Shown piece after piece: positions 8,940 through 15,744 of a stretch of 39,763 nucleotides of DNA. The position numbers and the translations under genes were made by a program. A model generated the notes under the pieces. That model searched no databases. It was not told the DNA's origin and saw only the letters and a list, made by a program, of their open reading frames with translations. Every line of letters starts with the position of its first letter. Position 1 is the first letter of the stretch. This DNA comes from an uncultured Corynebacterium sp. (GTDB lineage: Bacteria; Actinomycetota; Actinomycetes; Mycobacteriales; Mycobacteriaceae), in assembly GCA_943913645.1 (NCBI GenBank), contig CALTYZ010000021.1, positions 1 through 39,763 of the forward strand, given 5' to 3'.

Positions 8940-10264
8940 GCGGTGAACCCCCCGATGTCCTGAAACGCAATGGCGCGCTCGATGGGGTAAACCTCCCGGC
9001 CAGTGATGGCGCGCAGCACAATGGAGTTGCGCCACGGCCCCATGCCGAGGTCCGGCCCGTTGAGGGAGATCAGATGCTCGTCAGCGTTAAGCACGAAGAG
9101 TGTTGCGGCGTCGTCGGCGGCGAAGCTGCCGTCCAAGTCGAAGCGGCCTTGCGGGTCTAGATTTAACTGCTCGCGGGAAGGCTCGAGGAATGCGGGGATC
9201 TGGGCGCTGCGGTAGCCGGTGCACAGCACGGCGGCGTGCGTGGAATGCGGAGAATGCGTGCCAGTTTCTTCGTGGCACAGATCGAATTCGAGGGTGTCTC
9301 GGCCGTTGCCCGAGTAGCTCACGCTCACCCCGGCGTGGAGGGTGGTGTGTTCCGTCAGGTTCGAAGAGAGGCTGAGCCGATAAAGCATGTCGTAGATGGA
9401 GTTGATTGTCTCGGAGGAGATGCCTTTGTATAGGTTCCGGTTGTCCCTGAGCAATTGGTCGCGCCTTTCCATGGGGAGCTGGCGCACGTACCTGGCGTAC
9501 TCGGGAGAGGTCAGCTCGAGAGTGAGCTTGGTGTATTCCATGGGGAAAAACCGCGGGGAGCGCGTCAACCAATCCACGCGTTTGCCTGAGGCAACAGCCT
9601 GCGGCAGGAGGTCGGCGTAGATTTCGGCGGCAGATTGCCCGGATCCGACCACGGTGACTGATGATGCTCCCCGGAGCGCCTCTCGTGCTGAGAGGTAATC
9701 GGCGGAGTGCAGCGCCCTGGGGTGTGCAGAACTATCTAGAGCGCCGATCAGTTCGTCAGGGACAAAAGGCGTCGTGCCTACCCCGCTAACCACGTTGCGT
9801 GCGAGAACACGGCGGCCGTCAGAAAGCTCGACGAGCCAGCAGACGCCCGCGTCGTTGCGGAGCGAGGCTGGTGCTGGACGCACCGCGAGTACCTCGATGC
9901 CCCAGAACGTGGTGTCGAGCTGAGCGCTGACCCATGCGCAGTAGTCCGAATACTCGCGGCGCAGCGGGTAAAAGTCCTCACGGATGTAGAAGCGGTGCAG
10001 CCGGCCGCTCAGCTTGAGGTAGTTGAGGAAGCTGTACGCGCTGGTGGGATCCGCCAAAGTGACTAGGTCGGCGAGGAAGGGTACTTGGATGGTGGATTCC
10101 TCGAGCAAGAGGCCGGGGTGCCAGCAGAAGGCGGGGCGCTTGTCAAAGAAGGCCGCACTGATCTCCCCCGAGTCAACAAGGGGTTGCGTCAGCGCCGCTA
10201 GACCGAGGTTGAAGGGGCCGATTCCGACCCCGATGATGTCGTAGGTGGGGTAGGGGGCAGGCAT
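8936..10264 (-). CDS. Amine/lysine N-monooxygenase (IucD/DesB/DfoA family)
   Basis: This is an FAD- and NADPH-dependent N-hydroxylase of the siderophore class. It should add the hydroxyl that becomes the hydroxamate oxygen, on cadaverine or a related diamine given the decarboxylase upstream. From the ATG at 10264 it has 442 residues. The FAD dinucleotide motif GVGIGPFN is at 12-19 and the NADPH motif GSGQSAAE at 207-214; the CWHPG and VPFLADLVTLADPTS segments are typical of the family. The start is set by AAGGAG on the minus strand about ten bases upstream. It lies 16 bases after the decarboxylase stop and overlaps the synthetase start by four bases. L-lysine or ornithine as substrate cannot be excluded. 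Confidence 0.92.
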   Translation of the reverse strand: MPAPYPTYDIIGVGIGPFNLGLAALTQPLVDSGEISAAFFDKRPAFCWHPGLLLEESTIQVPFLADLVTLADPTSAYSFLNYLKLSGRLHRFYIREDFYPLRREYSDYCAWVSAQLDTTFWGIEVLAVRPAPASLRNDAGVCWLVELSDGRRVLARNVVSGVGTTPFVPDELIGALDSSAHPRALHSADYLSAREALRGASSVTVVGSGQSAAEIYADLLPQAVASGKRVDWLTRSPRFFPMEYTKLTLELTSPEYARYVRQLPMERRDQLLRDNRNLYKGISSETINSIYDMLYRLSLSSNLTEHTTLHAGVSVSYSGNGRDTLEFDLCHEETGTHSPHSTHAAVLCTGYRSAQIPAFLEPSREQLNLDPQGRFDLDGSFAADDAATLFVLNADEHLISLNGPDLGMGPWRNSIVLRAITGREVYPIERAIAFQDIGGFTA

Positions 10265-10280
10265 GGATGTTTTCTCCTTT

Positions 10281-11753
10281 TTACAGCGAGTGCGCTGCGT
10301 GGTCGTGGCTTGTCCGTACCACCGCGCGGAGGGTACCGGTGATATCACCGAGAGACAGAGTGGGGTCGAGGATGGTGAGTTTCATCAGACGCTTCTCCCC
10401 GATGCGGGTAACAGCTACGGCGGCTGTCCCGGAGGTGAACAGGGCGTCGCGCACGGGTTCCACGAGGGTGCCGTCGGGGTCGCCGTGAAGTGAAAAGAGG
10501 ACGGTGCTCAAGTGAGGGTGCTCGAAGAGGTCGAGGTCGGCGAACTCGTCGCTGTGCTCGATTGCGCGTGCTGTGTTGTGAGCCAGTGCAACAACGCGGT
10601 CGAAGGCGGTGCCGATTGCTTCCGCGCCCACGGTGCGCAGGGTGACCCAGAGTTTGAGGGCATCGAAGCGTCGCGAAGTCTGCAGCGAGTAGTCGGCGAG
10701 GTTGAGATGCGCCGAGGAGGCGGGATTGAGGTATTCAGCGTGCGAGCGCACATAGGACAGATCGCTGCCGCTGCGCATGACTACGGCCGAGCATGCGAGG
10801 GGCTGGAAGAAGGTCTTGTGGAAGTCGATGGTGATACTGTCCGCTCGGTCGATGCCGCGCAAGCGCGAGCGGTGCTGCGCGGAAAAGCACGCGGCCCCTC
10901 CGTATGCGGCATCGACGTGGAGGTGGACGCGTTCAGCGTCGCACACGTCGGCGATGTCGGAAAGAGGGTCGATCAGTCCCCGGTCCGTGGTGCCGGCTGT
11001 GGCCACTACGGCGGCGGGGGTAAGCCTGTCCGCTCGGGCGCGCGCGATGGCTGCACGAAGCGCAGTGGCTTCAATCATGCCGCTATCGGCGTGCGCCCCG
11101 CTGACCGTGATCATGTTTTCCGGTTCGATGCCGAGCAGCTCGGCGGCGCGCCGCACAGAGTAGTGAGCGCCGGGGGAGGCGAAGAACGCGAGGTGTTTTA
11201 GAGGAGCGTCGACGCGAGTTTTGTTTCTCGCAATAGCAAGCGCCTGGAGGTTGGATTGGGACCCACCTGATGTGAACACGCCGTTGGCCGACGACGGAAA
11301 GTCAACGGCCTCGCTTATCCACCGGATGAGCCGCTGCTCGATGTGTGCGGCCGCGCCCGCTTGGTCCCACGATTCCACTGCCGTGTTGAGAGAGGTGGCC
11401 AGAACATCAGCGGCGACCGCGGGTAGAGCGACTGGGCAGTTCAAGTGGGATATGTAATTGGGGTGATGGTAAAACACAGCGCTGTCGAGCCAGATTTCCC
11501 GCAGCTCCCTAAAGCAGTCTTCGAGAGTGTGCTGCGGAGTTGCCAGGTCGATGGAGTTGAGGAGCTCGCTGATGTCCCCCGGTTCGTGCTGTGGAACCGG
11601 GTGATCGGCGGTATGAATCGTTTGCGCAGCGAGGAACGCAGCCTGGTTGAGAGCCGCCATGAATTCCTCCGTGGTGGTCCCGCGGCCGACAAGGTGGGCG
11701 TTATATTGCGGCGCATCGCACGGGTCCGAGGGGTGCTCGCGGTTGAAGACCAT
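10281..11753 (-). CDS. PLP-dependent group II decarboxylase (DesA/DfoJ-like)
   Basis: First gene of the siderophore operon. Family II PLP decarboxylases of this type convert lysine to cadaverine or 2,4-diaminobutyrate to diaminopropane. The 490 residues show FTSGGSQSNLQAL near 160-172, the PLP-stacking histidine His197 (PGAHYSV), Asp281 in HVDAAYGGA and Schiff-base Lys313 in ITIDFHK. With a monooxygenase and a GNAT-synthetase downstream, lysine to cadaverine is the likeliest reaction. The ATG at 11753 keeps the N-terminal HLVGRGTTTEEF segment, which resembles DesA, but has no Shine-Dalgarno. A TAGCAT -10 candidate ends six bases before it, so the transcript may be leaderless. An internal ATG at 11660 with a good GGAGGA is the alternative start. 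Confidence 0.9.
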   Translation of the reverse strand: MVFNREHPSDPCDAPQYNAHLVGRGTTTEEFMAALNQAAFLAAQTIHTADHPVPQHEPGDISELLNSIDLATPQHTLEDCFRELREIWLDSAVFYHHPNYISHLNCPVALPAVAADVLATSLNTAVESWDQAGAAAHIEQRLIRWISEAVDFPSSANGVFTSGGSQSNLQALAIARNKTRVDAPLKHLAFFASPGAHYSVRRAAELLGIEPENMITVSGAHADSGMIEATALRAAIARARADRLTPAAVVATAGTTDRGLIDPLSDIADVCDAERVHLHVDAAYGGAACFSAQHRSRLRGIDRADSITIDFHKTFFQPLACSAVVMRSGSDLSYVRSHAEYLNPASSAHLNLADYSLQTSRRFDALKLWVTLRTVGAEAIGTAFDRVVALAHNTARAIEHSDEFADLDLFEHPHLSTVLFSLHGDPDGTLVEPVRDALFTSGTAAVAVTRIGEKRLMKLTILDPTLSLGDITGTLRAVVRTSHDHAAHSL

Positions 11754-11759
11754 GCATCG

Positions 11760-11765
11760 ATGCTA
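11760..11765 (-). promoter_or_regulatory. Candidate -10 of the siderophore biosynthesis operon
   Basis: TAGCAT on the minus strand is separated by six bases from the ATG at 11753, which would place the first transcribed base at the start codon. The DtxR box begins seven bases further upstream. No good -35 is seen; the spacer region is covered by the box. Confidence 0.4.
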
Positions 11766-11771
11766 CCAAGA

Positions 11772-12002
11772 CTAAGGTTTGCCTAACCTTATAAGGGGGC
11801 CTTTTTGTGCCAGCTTATAGACGTCCTTCTCCCACAGATTCCCAGCATAGAGGCGAAAACACTCCCCCGCGTGCGGAGCCAGCGAGAGCCATGCCTGCTC
11901 GGGTGTGGCGACGTACGCCCGGCAGTCGTTGAGTACAGAGGCTCGCCGCGGAGCTGAGGATGTGAATGGGCCATACATGAAGACGAGGTACGGGCGCGCA
12001 GG
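11772..12002 (-). pseudogene. Possible remnant of an AhpD-like (carboxymuconolactone decarboxylase family) gene
   Basis: An open minus-strand frame contains RRASVLNDCRAYVAT, which resembles LRASMLNDCKACIATH, the active-site segment of the intact AhpD-like protein encoded at 13660-14142. The second cysteine of CxxC is replaced by tyrosine and the following histidine by proline. Similarity stops at once on both sides, and the frame runs into the DtxR box. I read it as a decayed fragment. The match is short, so chance similarity is possible. Confidence 0.3.
11773..11791. promoter_or_regulatory. DtxR/IdeR box of the siderophore biosynthesis operon
   Basis: TAAGGTTTGCCTAACCTTA matches the DtxR consensus TTAGGTTAGCCTAACCTAA at 16 of 19 positions and is nearly palindromic. 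It lies 20 bases upstream of the decarboxylase start, where a bound repressor would block RNA polymerase. This is the strongest regulatory site in the window and implies that synthesis is shut off when iron is plentiful. Confidence 0.8.
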
Positions 12003-12006
12003 TTAG

Positions 12007-12250
12007 CCAAAGTTCGATGCGGACAATGAGGGGAGCACCGCAGCGTCGACTTCGCTGGCGCCTATACGGACCGGCAGGCGGCTCTCCCTGGACACGGCGC
12101 TAGACTGTACGGGGTTCATGCTGCGTGCCCCGAACATCACGCGGGAGGTCTCGGCGGTGATCTTCGGCGTGCGCCCACTCCAGCGAAGGCTGTCACGACG
12201 CCTCGACCGTGCGTTGAGTCGTTACAGGGGCCTTTGCTTGTCGACGCTTC
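12007..12250 (+). pseudogene. Degenerate coding remnant, possibly glycerol-3-phosphate dehydrogenase-like
   Basis: An open plus-strand frame encodes LDTALDCTGFMLRAPNIT followed by VIFGVRPL. This recalls the segment of FAD-dependent glycerol-3-phosphate dehydrogenases (GlpD) that reads roughly RAP-TREDV-SVFAGVRPL. After PLQ the similarity seems to continue in other frames (an STV-like then an LSR-like stretch, as in the family's TTVLSREH), as expected after small indels. There is no start, no complete domain and no end. Identification is from memory of the family and is tentative. Confidence 0.3.
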
Positions 12251-12268
12251 CCTCTGCTGGCTGCTCGC

Positions 12269-12964
12269 CTAAAACCCCAACATCACCTTGTCCTTTGACC
12301 GGCGTGACTCCAGCCGCATGAACGCGTCCTTGCACTGGTGAAGTGGATAGCGGCTGTCGATCGGCAGGATGCGTTTGCCGTCGTCGATCAGGGAAACAAG
12401 CTCGGCAAGCCCCGCCCCGTCCGGGTGCATGAGGAAAAATTCAAAGCGTGTGCCAGCCCGCTTCGCCATTCGGCGTACACGGCAGCTACGCAGGTGGGAG
12501 TCGGCGGACCTGCCGGTAATCAGCAGTCTGTCAGTGGGCTGAAGGTCTAAATGATCCGGGGCGAACTCCTGCTGCACGGGTGCGCCCCAGCGAGAGAAAG
12601 CCCGGCAGTATCCACCAGCGGCACGGTTGTCGGGGCTGCTACGACAGCTGTTTCGTCTACAGAAACGACTTCGACGAATGCGCCGATATCTGTCTTAGCA
12701 ATCCCTATTGCCGGGCGTAAAACGACTGGTGCCTGGGCCGGCGGACTCGACCACGCCACTGAGCTCGTTGCCACCGATTTTCGGGAATTGGTGCGGGTCG
12801 AATGCACGAAATGTCCCTTCCCGCTGCAGCGTATCAACCGGATTGAGTCCGGTCGTCCGAGTGTGAATTCGAATCGCGCCGGCGGCTGGAGGAGGCTCCG
12901 GTAGATCGTCGCGCACGGAGAGTTTTTCTGGTCCACCGTATGACTCGTATATTAACGCGCGCAT
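12269..12964 (-). pseudogene. NADPH:quinone oxidoreductase (zinc-type alcohol dehydrogenase superfamily), disrupted
   Basis: A medium-chain dehydrogenase/reductase broken into at least three pieces. The N-terminus from the ATG at 12964 (MRALIYESYGGPEKLSVRD, then TTGLNPVDTLQREG and IGGNELSGVVESAG) is the GroES-like domain. Near 12700-12720 the frame slips and continues as TDIGAFVEVVSVDETAV and TAGLSLAGA. Near 12570 it slips again to DHLDLQPTDRLLITG. The central Rossmann domain is then missing, and the C-terminus ELVSLIDDGKRILPIDSRYP follows to KDKVML. Intact relatives have about 310-330 residues; here about 230 codons remain in total. The protein cannot be functional. Confidence 0.85.
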
Positions 12965-13289
12965 ATTTACTCAGACTAGGACGTACCACACAACGCTGAC
13001 ACGGTTGTTGCGCTTGCGTGAGGATAGTAGATGTCGTATGTGTGGATTCATGCAGTTGTTGAGGTAAAGTCCCAGTTCGGAGTAGATTTCCTTGATGGTG
13101 AGGGGAGGGGCGGTTGTGGCTGGGCTGGCTTGCGCCCCCGTCTAGGGGTAGGGCGTAACGAATCGACGTGCGACGTTCTGCATTAGAACTAGACGGGTGA
13201 AGGTTGAAGATAAGCTAGCCAAGCGTTGGGGGGATCCAGTAGAAAAGCTACTGAGGTTGACCTCAGCCTGAACACATGAGGAGTTTTTT
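12965..13289. other. Intergenic stretch upstream of the small secreted peptide
   Basis: No supported gene. A short minus-strand open frame at 12971-13141 (containing TIKEIYSELGLYLNN) has no start codon or visible relatives. Two inverted repeats lie closer to the peptide gene: GTTCT-N5-AGAAC at 13175-13189 and CTGAGGT-TG-ACCTCAG at 13251-13266. A promoter could not be placed with confidence. Confidence 0.4.
13251..13266. promoter_or_regulatory. Palindromic operator candidate before the secreted peptide gene
   Basis: CTGAGGT and ACCTCAG are perfect 7-bp inverted repeats around a TG centre, ending 12 bases before the Shine-Dalgarno of the peptide gene. The compact shape suits a dimeric repressor, or a small RNA hairpin in the leader. 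No known regulator is assigned. Confidence 0.35.
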
Positions 13290-13547
13290 ATGTTCCGTTC
13301 TCTTCGCGCGTCGGCGCGGCGGACCAAGCGTGTGGCCGCTGCTCTGACCGCTGCTTTGGCTCTCGCTGTCGCACCTGCACCTGCAATGGCTGCTCCGGGC
13401 GAAATCGGTGCCATGCCGATCAAGGATTGGATGCCGGAGCAGGGTGATCCCATCTTCTACCCAGAGCCCGCCCCGAAGTGCCGCGTTATCCACCTGCCAG
13501 GAAAGTGGCCTCTCCCACCGGTAAAGGTCATTATTGGAGTGTGCTAG
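13290..13547 (+). CDS. Small secreted protein with two cysteines, function unknown
   Basis: I do not recognise this 85-residue protein. It has a textbook Sec signal: basic FRSLRASARRTKR, an alanine/leucine core, and a cleavage site after APAMA (Ala34). The mature part is about 51 residues, rich in proline, and has only two cysteines: Cys64 and the C-terminal residue Cys85. They could form a disulfide loop of about 20 residues containing HLPGKWPLPPVKVIIG. AGGAG at 13279-13283, six bases before the ATG, supports translation. The gene stands alone, with two palindromes upstream and a long hairpin downstream. It could be a secreted effector, peptide signal or envelope factor; nothing decides between these. 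Confidence 0.72.
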   Translation: MFRSLRASARRTKRVAAALTAALALAVAPAPAMAAPGEIGAMPIKDWMPEQGDPIFYPEPAPKCRVIHLPGKWPLPPVKVIIGVC

Positions 13548-13572
13548 TTCCACTGGGTTTCCAGTCGAGCTT

Positions 13573-13622
13573 CAATGGGTAATGCTCCCGACGCAATACC
13601 GCGTCGGGAGCATTACCCATTG
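13573..13622. terminator. Perfect 22-bp hairpin between convergent genes
   Basis: The arms 13573-13594 and 13601-13622 are exact reverse complements around the six-base loop AATACC. The hairpin lies 26 bases after the peptide stop and 38 bases before the stop of the convergent AhpD-like gene, so a bidirectional terminator is the plain reading. No T-tract follows on either strand and the stem is far longer than usual, so another role is possible. Confidence 0.6.
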
Positions 13623-13659
13623 GCACCTATTGGCGGGGTCTCCCTGCCGTGGTGGCCCG

Positions 13660-14142
13660 TTAAAATCGCCGATCGAACTCGTTTGCTCCGATAATTCGCT
13701 GCGGGTCCGTGCGCGTGGCGACGCTGACCCGGTTAAATACATTGATCGCGCAGATTGAGACCAGGATGTCATGCGTCATTTCGATGCCAAGGCGCCGCAC
13801 CGCGTCGTTCCAAAGATCATCGGGTACCGAGGCGTAACCATCGATGTGTGTAATAGCATCCGTCAGCTGCAGCACGACCTTCTCATCGGCAGAAAACTCT
13901 CCCGGATGGTTCGTCCAATCTTCAGCCTGGAGGATGCGTGCCTCACTCCATCCGTCTAGGCGTGCATCTCGGCGGTGGGTAGCGATGCATGCCTTGCAAT
14001 CGTTGAGCATTGAAGCCCGGAGGCTGACTAAATGCCCATACTCCGCCGGCGTATTGCGCTGCGAGTACTGCACCATTGGGAGCAGTGATCGCAGCGCATC
14101 CCCCCGCAGCTGCTTGCGGCTCGCATTGTGCGTTCTAATCAT
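13660..14142 (-). CDS. AhpD-like / carboxymuconolactone decarboxylase family protein
   Basis: A 160-residue all-helical protein of the CMD/AhpD family (peroxidase-related). The active-site segment LRASMLNDCKACIATHRRD carries the CxxC pair and the following histidine, as in AhpD-type thiol oxidoreductases. A role in peroxide defence or thiol exchange is therefore likelier than aromatic decarboxylation. The late helix LTDAITHIDGYASVPDDLW is also typical. The ATG at 14142 has no Shine-Dalgarno, so a leaderless mRNA or a later start is possible. The gene stands alone, convergent with the secreted peptide gene and divergent from the DUF2786 gene. A decayed relative may lie at 11772-12002. Confidence 0.8.
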   Translation of the reverse strand: MIRTHNASRKQLRGDALRSLLPMVQYSQRNTPAEYGHLVSLRASMLNDCKACIATHRRDARLDGWSEARILQAEDWTNHPGEFSADEKVVLQLTDAITHIDGYASVPDDLWNDAVRRLGIEMTHDILVSICAINVFNRVSVATRTDPQRIIGANEFDRRF

Positions 14143-14306
14143 GCATCACACGTTAGTTGTCTAGATGTGTGTTTACTAGGTGTTTGCTCCATGAGATTCG
14201 CGTCGTTTTATATGCAGGTCTTTTGCTTGCTACCGCCAGGTGGTATAGAAGTAACAACGAATAGACAAAATATGCAAAACACAAACAAATACTTAGGGGT
14301 GAGGCG

Positions 14307-15023
14307 ATGCGTGATGTCGACCAACTCAAAGATCGGGTGCGCAAGCTGCTTAGCCACGCCGCAGATAGGCAAGGCACGCCGGAGGGTGACGTCTTCTATG
14401 CAAAGGCGTTTGAGCTCATGGCCGCATACGGTTTCGAACACCGGGATCTTTCCATGCCGGACGAGGGTGATGAGATCACTCACGTGGAGTACACATTCAA
14501 CGGTGCCTATACCGACATGCAGGCACGCCTGCTTCTCGTGCTGGCGCAATCATTGCACTGTACTGGCTTTTACCGGCGGGTTTATAATTCAGTGCGCGTG
14601 CATACGGCAACGATTTTCGGGCTGCGAAGTCATCTCGAACGCGTAGCGCTGCTCTACGGTCTGCTTGCCCCAGTGATGATCACAAAGGCGCAGACGGTGA
14701 AGGCTGAGAACTGGCACGAATCGACAGTTGTGAGACGCCGCTCGTTCATGACGGGTTTCGCCTCCCGAATTGGTGAGTGCCTCGCTGCCGCGGAAGACGC
14801 GATGGCGCAACAAAGCACAGGCTACGCGCTTGCCTTGCGTGATGACGTGAACGCCGCACAACAAGCAGCAGAGCGCTTTGCTGAAGCATCGCAGCTCACA
14901 CTTTCTGCTGACCGCGCTCAGCGAATGTTCGATTCCGCAGCTTACGTGCGGGGACAGTGTGCTGGTGATGCAACAGACATTGGTCAGGTACGGGTTCAGG
15001 CCAAGCCTGCTTTGCCCTTTTGA
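14307..15023 (+). CDS. DUF2786 domain protein
   Basis: A 238-residue cytoplasmic protein whose first ~45 residues (LKDRVRKLLSHAADRQGTPE, then AKAFELMAAYGFE) match the DUF2786 domain, found in actinobacteria and phages without a settled function. The rest (VEYTFNGAY, ARLLLVLAQSLHCTGFYRR, TIFGLRSHLERVALLYG) fits the C-terminal domain common in these proteins. A basic WHESTVVRRRSFMTGFASR stretch and a helical C-terminus follow. The Shine-Dalgarno AGGGGTGAGG (14295-14304) sets the ATG. The upstream 160 bases are AT-rich compared with the surroundings. It stands between an AhpD-like gene and rpsH. No signal peptide or membrane segment is seen. Confidence 0.8.
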   Translation: MRDVDQLKDRVRKLLSHAADRQGTPEGDVFYAKAFELMAAYGFEHRDLSMPDEGDEITHVEYTFNGAYTDMQARLLLVLAQSLHCTGFYRRVYNSVRVHTATIFGLRSHLERVALLYGLLAPVMITKAQTVKAENWHESTVVRRRSFMTGFASRIGECLAAAEDAMAQQSTGYALALRDDVNAAQQAAERFAEASQLTLSADRAQRMFDSAAYVRGQCAGDATDIGQVRVQAKPALPF

Positions 15024-15325
15024 GGTACCGCTGGGCTGGCCAAATTTGCCAGAGCAGCAGCGAAGCCGGTAGCTTATACCGACGGACTGCACACCATCAT
15101 GATCGGTGCGCAGACGTTCAAGCAAATATTTCACATCCAACTTTGTTGCAGGCCCCCCGCCGAAATGCGGACCGCGTGTCAGGGTGGCGGCGAGCGCCCC
15201 GTGCTATTGAGCGCGAGGGAGCGTCAAGTAGCCCCCGACAGACCACACGGAAAACGCGACCTTGAAAAGGGTCAGGTGGGCCATATGAAGGGAACCGCAA
15301 CGAGAAAGGGAAACGGTCACTTGCT
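15024..15325. other. Intergenic region before rpsH
   Basis: No gene supported on either strand. This stretch must supply the promoter for rpsH-rplO, because the rplE terminator and about 13.7 kb of unrelated genes separate it from the upstream ribosomal unit. A weak candidate is TTGAAA at 15262-15267 with TATGAA at 15284-15289 (16-nt gap). GAGAAAGGG at 15302-15310 is the likely ribosome binding region, although it is rather far from the start codon. Confidence 0.35.
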
Positions 15326-15724
15326 ATGACCATGACTGATCCGATCGCGGACATGCTGTCGCGTGTGCGCAACGCAAATAATGCGCAGCACGACACCGTG
15401 TCCATGCCTTCTTCGAAGCTGAAGGCAAATATTGCCGAGATCCTCAAACAAGAAGGCTACATCGCCGACTACAAGGTTGAGGATGCCAAGGTTGGCAAAA
15501 CGCTCACCCTTGACCTCAAATACGGCCCGACCCGCGAAGCATCGATCGCTGGGTTGCGTCGCGTTTCCAAGCCGGGCTTGCGTGTCTACGCGAAGTCCAA
15601 CGACCTGCCGCAGGTGCTTGGTGGCCTCGGCGTGGCAATTATTTCCACGTCCCAGGGGCTGCTGACTGACCGCCAGGCACACGAGAAAGGTGTGGGTGGG
15701 GAAGTCCTCGCCTACGTCTGGTAA
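15326..15724 (+). CDS. rpsH: 30S ribosomal protein S8
   Basis: S8 binds the central domain of 16S rRNA early in small-subunit assembly and in many bacteria also represses the spc operon. The product has 132 residues, the standard length. It begins MTMTDPIADMLSRVRNA, as in actinobacterial S8, and ends with the conserved GLLTDRQAHEKGVGGEVLAYVW. The second ATG at 15332 is a possible alternative start. It is the first gene of a six-gene ribosomal run and rplF follows 20 bases later. The usual upstream neighbour rpsN is absent, as is common in Corynebacterium, where S14 is encoded elsewhere. Confidence 0.97.
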   Translation: MTMTDPIADMLSRVRNANNAQHDTVSMPSSKLKANIAEILKQEGYIADYKVEDAKVGKTLTLDLKYGPTREASIAGLRRVSKPGLRVYAKSNDLPQVLGGLGVAIISTSQGLLTDRQAHEKGVGGEVLAYVW

Positions 15725-15744
15725 AGGGAGGTTGAGCAAAGACT

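Noticed and set aside
8940..9035. Longer N-terminus for the GNAT-synthetase fusion
   Set aside because: It would lie entirely inside the monooxygenase gene; the ATGA overlap at 8936-8939 and the MSWVHTTAG start fit better.
12547..12936. Independent minus-strand gene of 129 codons
   Set aside because: Only its second half resembles a protein, and that half continues the quinone oxidoreductase pseudogene in a shifted frame.
12971..13141. Minus-strand frame containing TIKEIYSELGLYLNN
   Set aside because: It looks coding-like but has no start codon, no ribosome site and no relative I can name; possibly another remnant.
13534..13772. Small genes overlapping the 22-bp hairpin on both strands
   Set aside because: They exist only because the inverted repeat reads open in both directions; no start signals or conserved features.
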